From contig NC_013940.1 of the NCBI RefSeq assembly GCF_000010985.1, positions 1 through 64,000 of the forward strand: a DNA stretch of 64,000 nucleotides. Reading direction: 5' to 3'. Every line of letters starts with the position of its first letter. The stretch's first letter is position 1. Below are positions 45,292 through 54,599 of the stretch, in pieces. Source of the DNA: Deferribacter desulfuricans SSM1 (GTDB lineage Bacteria; Chrysiogenota; Deferribacteres; Deferribacterales; Deferribacteraceae). The position numbers were made by a program, and so were the translations under genes. The notes under the pieces are model-generated. The model was not told the DNA's origin. It saw only the letters and a program-made list of their open reading frames with translations, and did not search any database.

Positions 45292-46623
45292 ATGATTACA
45301 TGTCAAGCCTTTAAATTTAAACTCAAGACCAATGAAGAGTTAGAAAACAAGTTCGCCCAATTTGCCGGCTCTTGTAGGTTTGTATGGAATAAAGCTATTG
45401 CTTTAATAAAACAAAAGCTTGATATAAAAAAGGTAGATAAAATCATCAATATCCACTTGCCACAATATTACAAAAATACTGCTACTATACCTACCTATAA
45501 CGAAATGGCGGGAATGCTTAAATTATGGAAACAATCCGAAGAATACGCTTTCTTAAAAGAAGCACATTCTCAAATTCTACAACAAACCTTAAAGGATTTA
45601 TACAAAGCCATAGACAGTGCTTTTACCAAAGGCAATGGTATATCTTTTCCAGACTTCAGGAAGAAAGGTAAATCGCCAGACAGCTTTAGATATCCTCAAG
45701 GCTTTAAGATAAATAACAATAGAATATTTTTACCTAAAATAGGATGGGTTAGGTTTTATAAATCAAGAAACATAGTTGGCAAACCAAAGAATGTAACAGT
45801 TAAAAGATACGCCGATGGCTGGTATATAAGCGTAGTTACCGAAAAAGACACATCAATTAAAGAAAATCTATCCAACCCCGTGGGTATAGATGTAGGTGTA
45901 AAAAAGATAATCACACTATCCAACGGTTGTTACTTCGAGCCTCTTGATTTAAGTAAATATGAGAAAAAACTAATCAAACTCCAAAGGCAACTCTCGAGAA
46001 AACAACACCCTACCAAAAAAGGAGATAAGACACCGTTTTCTAATAATTACAAAAAACACCAAAGAAAAATAGCAAAGATGTGGCTTAAGATAGCAAATGT
46101 GAGAAACGATTACCTACATAAAATAACAACAGCCATAGCCAAAAAACACGGCTTTGTGGCTGTAGAGAATTTAAAGGTTAAGAACCTAACCAAATCTGCA
46201 AAAGGCACAAAAGACAGCCCCGGACGTAATGTAAAAGCTAAATCAGGCTTAAACAGAAGCATTCTTTCTCGAGCGTGGGGTAGGTTCTTTGAACTGCTTG
46301 AGTATAAACTCCAGAGAAATGGGGGGAAACTGGTTAGAGTTGACGCTAAAAACACCTCTATAACCTGTCCTCTATGTGATTACACTAATAAGGAAAACCG
46401 CAAAAACCAAGCGGTATTTGTATGCAAAAAGTGTGGTTTTACGTCTAATGCTGATTTGGTAGGTGCGATAAATGTTTTAATGAGAGCGATGAGGAAGGAA
46501 AACCTTATAACCCTACCGCAGGGCTTGCGGGAAGTCACGCCTGTGGAGTATGCCAGAGAGTATACGCTGAAGCAGGAACCAGCGGGAAACCGTGAGGGAT
46601 TACCGCTTCCATCGATAGCGTAG
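45292..46623 (+). CDS. tnpB: TnpB RNA-guided nuclease, copy 3
   Basis: The protein is identical to the one encoded at 997-2328, with RuvC residues and zinc finger intact. Its promoter lies at 45257-45285. Confidence 0.93.
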   Translation: MITCQAFKFKLKTNEELENKFAQFAGSCRFVWNKAIALIKQKLDIKKVDKIINIHLPQYYKNTATIPTYNEMAGMLKLWKQSEEYAFLKEAHSQILQQTLKDLYKAIDSAFTKGNGISFPDFRKKGKSPDSFRYPQGFKINNNRIFLPKIGWVRFYKSRNIVGKPKNVTVKRYADGWYISVVTEKDTSIKENLSNPVGIDVGVKKIITLSNGCYFEPLDLSKYEKKLIKLQRQLSRKQHPTKKGDKTPFSNNYKKHQRKIAKMWLKIANVRNDYLHKITTAIAKKHGFVAVENLKVKNLTKSAKGTKDSPGRNVKAKSGLNRSILSRAWGRFFELLEYKLQRNGGKLVRVDAKNTSITCPLCDYTNKENRKNQAVFVCKKCGFTSNADLVGAINVLMRAMRKENLITLPQGLREVTPVEYAREYTLKQEPAGNREGLPLPSIA

Positions 46624-46681
46624 ATGGGAATCCTCTTCCTTTAGGGAGAGGAGGAAGTCAATAACGAAAAAAGCTTATTAT
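46525..46681 (+). ncRNA. predicted omega RNA of IS copy 3
   Basis: Same right-end scaffold as the other copies (hairpin 46631-46652); the guide starts at 46662 with TAACGAAAAAAGC. The 5' limit is approximate. Confidence 0.42.
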
Positions 46682-47035
46682 TTAGATTTTTTTAAAACAT
46701 TATCTATAACTGATATTATAAAAACTAAAGGTCCAGCTAAAGCATTAGAAAATATATATGTTTGTGACATATCATCAAATCAAAAAGTAAATTTAAATCA
46801 AAATTATATGTTACTTAAAGTTTTGCAAAATCCTGAAGATTTTAAAACTCCTGAAGCAATGTTATATGAGATTAATCCATTATTATTTAGGTATCGTGGG
46901 TATAAATTACCTGAAGAAAAATATGATTTTGTTAAGATCAATAGTAATATAATTACACAAGTTTTTGAATTATTAAATGGGGAAAATAGTTTAGATTTTA
47001 TCCCTGATAATATAAATGGCAACAACAATACTTAA
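46662..47035 (+). pseudogene. large unknown protein, 3' part, after IS copy 3
   Basis: In-frame continuation (joined codon T44815 plus 46662-46663) of the gene starting at 42727, adding the last 123 residues. An internal ATG at 46808 opens a 75-residue ORF that is merely the tail of this gene. The tail contains PLLFRYRGYKLPEEKYDF and ends in an Asn-rich stretch; nothing is recognised. Confidence 0.62.
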
Positions 47036-47066
47036 TTAGTATATTTAGCATATTAGTTTTAAATAT

Positions 47067-47077
47067 TTTGTTATAAT
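47067..47077 (+). promoter_or_regulatory. extended -10 promoter for Mre11-Rad50 fusion gene
   Basis: TTTGTTATAAT with TATAAT at 47072-47077 and extended TG at 47069-47070. No -35 hexamer is seen at the usual distance. The ATG is at 47122 after TAGGAG. Confidence 0.55.
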
Positions 47078-47121
47078 AACATTGAATAATAATATAATAA
47101 ACAGTTTTTAGGAGTATTAAT

Positions 47122-50100
47122 ATGAAATGTTTAATAATAGGCGATAGACATGTTTATATTGATACATATGATATTTATTTGGAACAGAGATCAGCTTTAT
47201 TATCATGGTTACGAGAAAATACTGATATTGATTTTATTGTTGAAACAGGTGATTTTTTCCATTTAAGAAAAACAGTTTCTAAAAAATTCATAAGTGATGT
47301 ATTACAAAAAGAATTTGAATTTTTTACTGAACTAAAGAATATAAATCCTGAATTAATATATTATAAAATACTAGGTAACCATGATATATTATCAGAAAAT
47401 ATGGATTCATTATTAAAAGTATTTAATTATTTAGATAATGTAGAGATAATAGACCATACGAAAGAAGTGGATTTTAGTTATAAACATAAAGGAGTTTTTG
47501 TACCTTATTTAAATTCATTAGATTCTATAGATTATAAGGAATTAGAAAACATAACAAGTAATTTAGATACCAAAAATATAAATATTTTATTTAGCCACAA
47601 TTTTCCTTATTTCATAGGTGGAAATGATATAGTTTTACCTAAAAAAGTATTAAATAAATATCAAAGAGTATTTTTAGGACATTATCATAATTATATACAA
47701 AAGGATAATGTAGTTATAGTTGGTTCAACACATCAAGTAAGAATAGATGAATATAATGTAAACAAGTATGTTTTTGTTTATGATTTGGACACTAATCAGT
47801 TTACTAAATTTGAATTACCTTATACAAAGTATAAAGAAATTATTATTCAGAATGAACATGATCTTCAGGCTATATTAAGTGATCCAACAAAACGTGAACA
47901 GTTTGAAAAAGATGTAAGGGATAATTATGTAATATTAAAAGTGTCTGATTTAAATTTATATAATCAAATAGAATCATCATTTAATGTAGTAAATGCTCAT
48001 TTGAAGTTGGACCAGAATATTATAGATAATACTTTGGATAATTTAGAAGATGGGGAATCAGATGAAAGATTATTAAATATAGAAGAAGTAGTAACTCAAG
48101 AGGTTGAAAATAAGATACCTTTATATTTTAGTGATTTAACAGAACAAGACAAAGAAGAGTTAAAGAATGAGATATTACAGATAATTTATCAAAACTTACA
48201 AATTCCTCATAAATCTATTATGGATAAACAATTAGTTTTTGATAAATTGGAATTAAAAAATTTTATTATTGCTGATGATATTACAATTGATTTTAATGAA
48301 TTAAAAAATGACTTATATTTTGTTAAAGGATTAAAATTAGATGATGTAAAAAGTGATTCTAATGGAGCTGGTAAGAGCTTATTATTTGTTAAGAGCATTC
48401 TTTACTGTTTATATGGTAAAAGTAGGTTAGTTTCAGACAAGCAATTATTTAATGAAAGATCAGGTTATGTAAAACTTACTATTAGAAATAATTATACAGG
48501 GGATGTTTATGAGATTGAAAGGGGTATAAAAAAAGAAAAAGGAAGAAACAAAGATAAATTAGTTTATTATGTTCAGATTTTTAAGAATGGAGTTAATATA
48601 TCTCATAAAGAAAAACAAGCGACTCAAAAAATTATAGAAGATGAAATTTTAAATAAGCGTCTTTTAACTAATCTTTATATTTTGGATGGTAGTAGTTTTA
48701 CTGAAAACTTTTTTAATTTGGAACCATCTAAACAGATTGAATTTTTATCAGAGCTGACGTTATTAGACTTTATAGATACGGTTAATGAAACACTTACTGA
48801 AATTCTTAAAGGTTCTAACAAGAAATCAAGTGATAACTCTTTAGGTATATTAGGTAAGAAAGAACAATTACAATCTCAATTACAATTGTTGAGAACACAG
48901 TTAGAAGAAGAAAATGAAGAAACAATACAGAAGCAGATGACTGAAATAAATAAGCAAATTGAGATTTATCATAAAGAAAAGCAAAAACAACTTGAAGAAT
49001 TAAGTAAGGAAGCAGAGAGTTATAAAAAAACTGGACTTCAGAAGAAACAAGAGCTTCAGATAATACAACAGAATCTTTCAAAACTTGATCATAATTTAAA
49101 AGAATTTTTACAACAAGCTAAAATATCCATATTAAGTCATATAGAAAAAAATGTAGACAGTATAGAAAACATTCAGAATAAATATAAAAATTTACAAGAT
49201 GATTATAATAAGCAATTAAAAGAAGCAGATACAAAATGGACAGCTTATTATAATAATACAAATAGTAAAATTCAGAAGTTTAAAAAAGAATTAAATGAAA
49301 AAATAGCTTTAATATCTAAGAATAAAGCTACAATTCAAAGTAATAATAAATTAATCCAGCAATATTTAAATAAAATAAAAGAATTTGAACAGAAAAAGTT
49401 TAAAGAAGGAGATTTATGTAATACATGTAAAACGGAATTAAAAGGTAATGCTTTAAAAAATGCTAATAGTTATTTAGAACAGGAAATAGTAAATTATACT
49501 AAGGAAGTAAATACATTACAGGAGCAAAATGTTGCATTAGAAAATCAAATTCCTGTTTTAGAAGCGGATATTAGAAAACTTGAATCATTGATTAAAGAAG
49601 GTGAAGATCGTATAAATACAGCCAAAGAGAGATACATCTTAAAGAAAGAATCTTTAAAAAATGAGTTTAATGAGAAAGGTAAGTTTTATAAATTAATTTT
49701 TAATTATATAGATAAAGTGAACAATATTTTTTATAATTTTAGTGGTATCTTACAATATCCTCAAGATATAGTAGGATTAGATACTGTAATATCGGATTTA
49801 AATAATCAATATAATAAATTACAACAGGACATATTGAAAGGAAAAGAACTTTATACTAATAAGAAATCTGAGTTGGATATTATTCATAATAAATATGCAG
49901 CTATAATCAATCAAATAAATATTGTTAAAAACCAGGAAAACCCTCATGACAGAAGTTTAAAATTATTAAAGCGAAGTTTAGATGTTGTTAAACAGAAAAG
50001 AGAGCAAGTGAAAAAGCTTGAAAAGGAATTAACAAAAATTATAAGAGAAGAAACTAAGATAAGGCTTTTACTGGATATTTTCAGTAAAAAAGGTCTAAAA

Positions 50101-50715
50101 CAGAAGTTATTAAGGAGATATTTGAATGCCTTAAGTAATATTTTTAAACAACAGATATTGTCTTATGGTAGTGGTAGCATAGAATTTACCGAAAGAAATG
50201 GAAAATTAAATGTTTTATTATACCACAGAGGTAAATTAAAGAATTTTAATGATTTGTCTAGTGGTGAAAAAGTCAGATATATAATGGCTTTTCATGAGTC
50301 AATAGCAATACTATTTCAAAAGATATATAATTTATCATGTAATATACGTACTTATGATGAAATTTTAGCCAATTTAGATACTATAGGTACTAGTGAGATA
50401 TTAAAATCTATTAGAAAGGCTATAAAAAATGAAAATATTAAAGTATTTTTAATAGATCATACAGGCTTAAAAGACATATTTAATGAAAATATTATATATG
50501 TTTGTAATTATAATAATAAAGTACATTATATTAATAATAAAGAAAACTTTATTGCTTGGGTATATCCTTATTATAGAGACAATAAAATATTAAATAATGA
50601 AGTAAAATTTTATATTAATAATTTACTACAAAATATTGATAATTTAGATGAATATGTTAAGAATAACAAAAATAATACTTTGGAAGCTGGACCAGATTTA
50701 ATGCAAATTTTTTAA
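47122..50715 (+). CDS. single-chain Mre11-Rad50 (SbcD-SbcC) fusion nuclease/ATPase
   Basis: A 1197-residue protein joining two normally separate subunits. Residues 1-~250 are an Mre11/SbcD metallophosphatase: GDRH (7-10), GDFFH (43-47), GNHD (85-88), His159 and GHYH (186-189). After an acidic linker (about 290-360), a Rad50/SbcC ATPase begins: Walker A SNGAGKSLL (about 412-420), two coiled-coil arms of roughly 190-220 residues, a zinc hook CNTC (about 765), the ABC signature LSSGEKVR (about 1044-1051) and Walker B YDEILANLD (about 1078-1086). Phage T4 gp47/gp46 and bacterial SbcD/SbcC do this job as two proteins: end processing of DNA breaks for recombination. There is no stop or frameshift between the halves. 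It has its own promoter. Confidence 0.92.
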   Translation: MKCLIIGDRHVYIDTYDIYLEQRSALLSWLRENTDIDFIVETGDFFHLRKTVSKKFISDVLQKEFEFFTELKNINPELIYYKILGNHDILSENMDSLLKVFNYLDNVEIIDHTKEVDFSYKHKGVFVPYLNSLDSIDYKELENITSNLDTKNINILFSHNFPYFIGGNDIVLPKKVLNKYQRVFLGHYHNYIQKDNVVIVGSTHQVRIDEYNVNKYVFVYDLDTNQFTKFELPYTKYKEIIIQNEHDLQAILSDPTKREQFEKDVRDNYVILKVSDLNLYNQIESSFNVVNAHLKLDQNIIDNTLDNLEDGESDERLLNIEEVVTQEVENKIPLYFSDLTEQDKEELKNEILQIIYQNLQIPHKSIMDKQLVFDKLELKNFIIADDITIDFNELKNDLYFVKGLKLDDVKSDSNGAGKSLLFVKSILYCLYGKSRLVSDKQLFNERSGYVKLTIRNNYTGDVYEIERGIKKEKGRNKDKLVYYVQIFKNGVNISHKEKQATQKIIEDEILNKRLLTNLYILDGSSFTENFFNLEPSKQIEFLSELTLLDFIDTVNETLTEILKGSNKKSSDNSLGILGKKEQLQSQLQLLRTQLEEENEETIQKQMTEINKQIEIYHKEKQKQLEELSKEAESYKKTGLQKKQELQIIQQNLSKLDHNLKEFLQQAKISILSHIEKNVDSIENIQNKYKNLQDDYNKQLKEADTKWTAYYNNTNSKIQKFKKELNEKIALISKNKATIQSNNKLIQQYLNKIKEFEQKKFKEGDLCNTCKTELKGNALKNANSYLEQEIVNYTKEVNTLQEQNVALENQIPVLEADIRKLESLIKEGEDRINTAKERYILKKESLKNEFNEKGKFYKLIFNYIDKVNNIFYNFSGILQYPQDIVGLDTVISDLNNQYNKLQQDILKGKELYTNKKSELDIIHNKYAAIINQINIVKNQENPHDRSLKLLKRSLDVVKQKREQVKKLEKELTKIIREETKIRLLLDIFSKKGLKQKLLRRYLNALSNIFKQQILSYGSGSIEFTERNGKLNVLLYHRGKLKNFNDLSSGEKVRYIMAFHESIAILFQKIYNLSCNIRTYDEILANLDTIGTSEILKSIRKAIKNENIKVFLIDHTGLKDIFNENIIYVCNYNNKVHYINNKENFIAWVYPYYRDNKILNNEVKFYINNLLQNIDNLDEYVKNNKNNTLEAGPDLMQIF

Positions 50716-50745
50716 AAAAAATGTATTAATATTTTTGAAAAATTA

Positions 50746-50754
50746 TGTTATAAT
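50746..50754 (+). promoter_or_regulatory. extended -10 promoter for sigma-like gene
   Basis: TGTTATAAT (50746-50754), a perfect extended -10 element; the -35 region is poor. The gene's RBS GGAGG is at 50812-50816. Confidence 0.55.
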
Positions 50755-50823
50755 GGTTATATTAATAAAAATGGTATATTTTATAAATTAAATAATAAAA
50801 TATTACATTCTGGAGGTATGTTT

Positions 50824-50986
50824 ATGTGGACAGATGTATTTCCTATGGCTAAAAGTATTTCTGCCGCTGAACAGGAAAATTTAGAGGATTATGTAGTTAG
50901 AAAAAATGCCCAGGAACTACTTCAAAAATTATTTGATTACTTAGATGAAGAGGAAAAATTTATTATTGGCCATAGGTATGGTTTAT
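50824..50986 (+). pseudogene. sigma-70 region 4-like protein, 5' part, interrupted by IS copy 4
   Basis: The ATG at 50824 is chosen because GGAGG (50812-50816) sits seven bases upstream; the ATG at 50818 is too close. Joining to 52833-53005 after removal of the element gives 111 residues. Residues 39-~100 follow sigma region 4: LDEEEKFIIGHRYGLFGYEQLSLDVM corresponds to the LDEREREILRLRYGL..E.LTLEEI pattern, then a recognition-helix-like segment. There is no region 2, so it is not a complete sigma factor; T4 gp33, of the same size, is a precedent for a region-4-like coactivator. The insertion cuts directly inside the domain. Confidence 0.68.
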
Positions 50987-51014
50987 CCCTCCACCACCCA
51001 CAAGACACATTCTT

Positions 51015-51440
51015 TTAGGTAGGTGATGTAGTGGGTGTCTTCTGGGTTTCAATATATTGTTTGATAACCTCAAGCGGAGCTCCACCACAGGAACCTGCAA
51101 AATAGCTTGGAGACCATAAAGCGTTTTTCCAGTAATACTGCCTTAATTCAGGATGGATTTGTTTTAGCTTTCTGGAAGAAACACCTTTTAGCGAATTTAC
51201 CAGTTTTGAGACTGCCACCTTTGGCGGATAGTTTACAAGCAAATGGACATGGTCGCTTTCTCCATTTAATTCTATCAGTTCTGCCTCAAAATCTTGACAG
51301 ACTTTGGCGAAGATTTCCTTTAAGGTTTCTAAGTGTTTCTTTTGAAATACGCTCTTTCTGTATTTAGTTACAAAGACCAAATGCACATGCAGAAGAAAAA
51401 CACAATGCCTACCAGTTCTAATTTTACTTGACTTTTCCAT
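51015..51440 (-). CDS. tnpA: IS200/IS605 transposase TnpA, copy 4
   Basis: The protein is identical to the TnpA encoded at 549-974; the HUH motif and catalytic tyrosine are intact. Confidence 0.93.
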   Translation of the reverse strand: MEKSSKIRTGRHCVFLLHVHLVFVTKYRKSVFQKKHLETLKEIFAKVCQDFEAELIELNGESDHVHLLVNYPPKVAVSKLVNSLKGVSSRKLKQIHPELRQYYWKNALWSPSYFAGSCGGAPLEVIKQYIETQKTPTTSPT

Positions 51441-51462
51441 AGACCAATACTATAATATAACA

Positions 51463-52794
51463 ATGATTACATGTCAAGCCTTTAAATTTAAACTCAAGAC
51501 CAATGAAGAGTTAGAAAACAAGTTCGCCCAATTTGCCGGCTCTTGTAGGTTTGTATGGAATAAAGCTATTGCTTTAATAAAACAAAAGCTTGATATAAAA
51601 AAGGTAGATAAAATCATCAATATCCACTTGCCACAATATTACAAAAATACTGCTACTATACCTACCTATAACGAAATGGCGGGAATGCTTAAATTATGGA
51701 AACAATCCGAAGAATACGCTTTCTTAAAAGAAGCACATTCTCAAATTCTACAACAAACCTTAAAGGATTTATACAAAGCCATAGACAGTGCTTTTACCAA
51801 AGGCAATGGTATATCTTTTCCAGACTTCAGGAAGAAAGGTAAATCGCCAGACAGCTTTAGATATCCTCAAGGCTTTAAGATAAATAACAATAGAATATTT
51901 TTACCTAAAATAGGATGGGTTAGGTTTTATAAATCAAGAAACATAGTTGGCAAACCAAAGAATGTAACAGTTAAAAGATACGCCGATGGCTGGTATATAA
52001 GCGTAGTTACCGAAAAAGACACATCAATTAAAGAAAATCTATCCAACCCCGTGGGTATAGATGTAGGTGTAAAAAAGATAATCACACTATCCAACGGTTG
52101 TTACTTCGAGCCTCTTGATTTAAGTAAATATGAGAAAAAACTAATCAAACTCCAAAGGCAACTCTCGAGAAAACAACACCCTACCAAAAAAGGAGATAAG
52201 ACACCGTTTTCTAATAATTACAAAAAACACCAAAGAAAAATAGCAAAGATGTGGCTTAAGATAGCAAATGTGAGAAACGATTACCTACATAAAATAACAA
52301 CAGCCATAGCCAAAAAACACGGCTTTGTGGCTGTAGAGAATTTAAAGGTTAAGAACCTAACCAAATCTGCAAAAGGCACAAAAGACAGCCCCGGACGTAA
52401 TGTAAAAGCTAAATCAGGCTTAAACAGAAGCATTCTTTCTCGAGCGTGGGGTAGGTTCTTTGAACTGCTTGAGTATAAACTCCAGAGAAATGGGGGGAAA
52501 CTGGTTAGAGTTGACGCTAAAAACACCTCTATAACCTGTCCTCTATGTGATTACACTAATAAGGAAAACCGCAAAAACCAAGCGGTATTTGTATGCAAAA
52601 AGTGTGGTTTTACGTCTAATGCTGATTTGGTAGGTGCGATAAATGTTTTAATGAGAGCGATGAGGAAGGAAAACCTTATAACCCTACCGCAGGGCTTGCG
52701 GGAAGTCACGCCTGTGGAGTATGCCAGAGAGTATACGCTGAAGCAGGAACCAGCGGGAAACCGTGAGGGATTACCGCTTCCATCGATAGCGTAG
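51463..52794 (+). CDS. tnpB: TnpB RNA-guided nuclease, copy 4
   Basis: The protein is identical to the one encoded at 997-2328, with RuvC residues and zinc finger intact. Its promoter lies at 51428-51456. Confidence 0.93.
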   Translation: MITCQAFKFKLKTNEELENKFAQFAGSCRFVWNKAIALIKQKLDIKKVDKIINIHLPQYYKNTATIPTYNEMAGMLKLWKQSEEYAFLKEAHSQILQQTLKDLYKAIDSAFTKGNGISFPDFRKKGKSPDSFRYPQGFKINNNRIFLPKIGWVRFYKSRNIVGKPKNVTVKRYADGWYISVVTEKDTSIKENLSNPVGIDVGVKKIITLSNGCYFEPLDLSKYEKKLIKLQRQLSRKQHPTKKGDKTPFSNNYKKHQRKIAKMWLKIANVRNDYLHKITTAIAKKHGFVAVENLKVKNLTKSAKGTKDSPGRNVKAKSGLNRSILSRAWGRFFELLEYKLQRNGGKLVRVDAKNTSITCPLCDYTNKENRKNQAVFVCKKCGFTSNADLVGAINVLMRAMRKENLITLPQGLREVTPVEYAREYTLKQEPAGNREGLPLPSIA

Positions 52795-52852
52795 ATGGGA
52801 ATCCTCTTCCTTTAGGGAGAGGAGGAAGTCAATTGGTTATGAACAATTATCT
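52696..52852 (+). ncRNA. predicted omega RNA of IS copy 4
   Basis: Same right-end scaffold (hairpin 52802-52823); the guide starts at 52833 with TTGGTTATGAACAA, matching the sigma-like gene's empty site. The 5' limit is approximate. Confidence 0.42.
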
Positions 52853-53005
52853 CTAGATGTAATGATAAATAAATTAAATGAAAAATTTAATAAAAATTAT
52901 AATTCATTAGCAATTTTACATTATTTAGAAAAAAATATATTTAAAAAAATAAGACGTATATTAAAATGTAAATATTCAATTAAAGAATTAAGTGATTGCA
53001 TTTAA
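52833..53005 (+). pseudogene. sigma-70 region 4-like protein, 3' part, after IS copy 4
   Basis: In-frame continuation (joined codon T50986 plus 52833-52834, Phe) of the gene starting at 50824: FGYEQLSLDVMINKLN, then a helical segment IFKKIRRILKCKYSIKEL ending at TAA 53003-53005. The basic helix fits the last helix of region 4. No start codon with a ribosome binding site precedes it, so it is not expected to be translated alone. Confidence 0.62.
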
Positions 53006-53024
53006 TTTGTAATATATAAATATT

Positions 53025-53786
53025 ATGTTAGATTATAGTTTTATATGTGATAAATTATATAAATTTAAAACTGATTTATCTAAAGTATTAAATATATATA
53101 GTGATATTAAAGAGCTTTTACTTAATTATAAAGAATTATATAATTTTAACGTTAAAACCAGTTATTCTTTAGACGCTTTAATGAATCTTTATTGTTTAGA
53201 TGCTATTAATGTAAAAAAATCTAAAATCTATTTAAAGGATATTAAAGGGGTATGTTCTGATAAAGTAAGTTATTTAGATATAAGTGGTTTATTTCTTTAT
53301 ATAAATGACAATAGAGATTTAATTAATTATTTTGATTATATATGTCAAAATAAAGAATTTAATATTTTTAAAGATAAAGAATTGTATCTTTATAAAATCC
53401 AAGGTGGTAAAAATTATTATATTGTTAATGTTGATCATAGTATATTAAATAAATTTCTTTTTTTGAAAATAATAAGTATATTTTTTGATGTACTTAATTA
53501 TTTAAGTATAAATTCTGTAATATATGAAATTAATTTTAATCAAGAATTAACAAGGGGTTATTATTTAATATTAGATACTTTAATGAAACTGAAATTAAAA
53601 AATAGAATTAATAATTTTAAATGTTATATAAATAACAATACTCTTATGATGAAAAATAATAATATTAATAGTTCAACTAAATTTTCACCTTCTATTATAT
53701 TAACTATTAATAATAAAAATTATGAATTTACTGAATTAAATAAAATAATATTATTAAATAAGTATTTTTTATCTGAAAAATATTAA
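53025..53786 (+). CDS. unknown protein
   Basis: A 253-residue protein starting 19 bases after the sigma-like gene, probably once co-transcribed with it; no clear ribosome binding site is visible. Lys, Asn, Tyr and Ile are very frequent. A helical N-terminal part (1-70) precedes a mixed alpha-beta middle (LYKIQGGKNYYIVNVDHS) and a C-terminal beta segment (SIILTINNKNYEFTEL). There is no signal peptide and no recognised family. The IS insertion upstream may reduce its expression. Confidence 0.6.
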   Translation: MLDYSFICDKLYKFKTDLSKVLNIYSDIKELLLNYKELYNFNVKTSYSLDALMNLYCLDAINVKKSKIYLKDIKGVCSDKVSYLDISGLFLYINDNRDLINYFDYICQNKEFNIFKDKELYLYKIQGGKNYYIVNVDHSILNKFLFLKIISIFFDVLNYLSINSVIYEINFNQELTRGYYLILDTLMKLKLKNRINNFKCYINNNTLMMKNNNINSSTKFSPSIILTINNKNYEFTELNKIILLNKYFLSEKY

Positions 53787-53801
53787 AAAATTTGTTATAT
53801 T
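53773..53801 (+). promoter_or_regulatory. extended -10 promoter
   Basis: CTGAAA (53773-53778, inside the end of the previous gene), a 17-bp spacer and TATATT (53796-53801) preceded by TGT. It drives the three unknown genes 53866-56026. Confidence 0.58.
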
Positions 53802-53865
53802 AATATTAAAGCTATAATTTAGTAACAAAAATATATTAAATAAATAAAATAAAAAGGGTATTAAT

Positions 53866-54570
53866 GTGTTATTAAAAGGTAATTTAGTTAATTTTTACAA
53901 AAAACTTCCTGAAAATGGTATATTTTGTATGTTAACACCAAAATATTATGAACCTAAAAATTTTGGTTACAATTATGAACACCCTGTTTTAATTGATCGA
54001 CATTATGTTTCATTGGTTGAATATGTTCAATTATTAAATCCTGATATTAAAATGAAAGATTTTATTTGCAATTCTTTAAAAAATAATAGTAGTAAAGTTA
54101 CTTATGTAATTGATAAATTAGTTTTATTTCCTAACCGCCCAGCTGTTTGCGATAAGAGTAGTTTACTAAAAAAATATAAAAAAAATAATAGATATAAAGA
54201 AAGATTATTATTCCCTGGTTATAAAAGTAAAGCAAATATGGATATTATTATAGATTCTTTTGGTCAATTATTTAATTTTTGTAGAAATAATAAAATAGAA
54301 CATGTATGTTTACCAATTCCAGCATTATATTCATTATATGAATTAGGTTTTAATGAATTAAAAGATTTCTTTATAGATGCTAATTTAATATTTTTAGAAA
54401 ACAATATAAAATTATATTATATATTTGATCCTGAAATTATGAAATGTACTAAAATAGAATCTAAAGCATTTAATGAATATGCTGAAGTTATGAATACTCA
54501 AATAAATAAATTTGTTATCAAAAACAAATCTGTACAAATTAATGATTATAATTTGCAACTTGCTATTTAA
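53866..54570 (+). CDS. unknown protein
   Basis: A 234-residue cytoplasmic protein with a GTG start (AAAAAGGG upstream). It has an alpha-beta pattern: strands GIFCMLTPKYY, KVTYVIDKLVLFPN, EHVCLPIPALYSL and IKLYYIFDPE alternate with helices. The order of a long middle segment (ERLLFPGYKSKANMDIII), a helix and then LYYIFD loosely recalls macro domains, but the ligand-binding glycines are not visible, so no name is given. It may be co-transcribed with the next two genes. Confidence 0.62.
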   Translation: MLLKGNLVNFYKKLPENGIFCMLTPKYYEPKNFGYNYEHPVLIDRHYVSLVEYVQLLNPDIKMKDFICNSLKNNSSKVTYVIDKLVLFPNRPAVCDKSSLLKKYKKNNRYKERLLFPGYKSKANMDIIIDSFGQLFNFCRNNKIEHVCLPIPALYSLYELGFNELKDFFIDANLIFLENNIKLYYIFDPEIMKCTKIESKAFNEYAEVMNTQINKFVIKNKSVQINDYNLQLAI

Positions 54571-54599
54571 AAAAATACAATAAAAAGGAGTATGTAATT

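Larger units (their letters stand above)
44816..46661 (+). mobile_element. IS200/IS605-family element, copy 3 (1846 bp)
   Basis: Matches the copy at 521-2366 throughout, inserted after TTTAT near the 3' end of the gene starting at 42727, in the same orientation as the gene. The right flank begins TAACGAAAAA. Confidence 0.92.
50987..52832 (+). mobile_element. IS200/IS605-family element, copy 4 (1846 bp)
   Basis: Matches the copy at 521-2366 throughout, inserted after TTTAT in the sigma-like gene, in the same orientation as the gene. The right flank begins TTGGTTATGA. Confidence 0.92.

Noticed and set aside
53866-54570. Macro-domain (ADP-ribose binding) assignment
   Set aside because: The strand order is loosely similar but the glycine-rich ligand loops are not visible.
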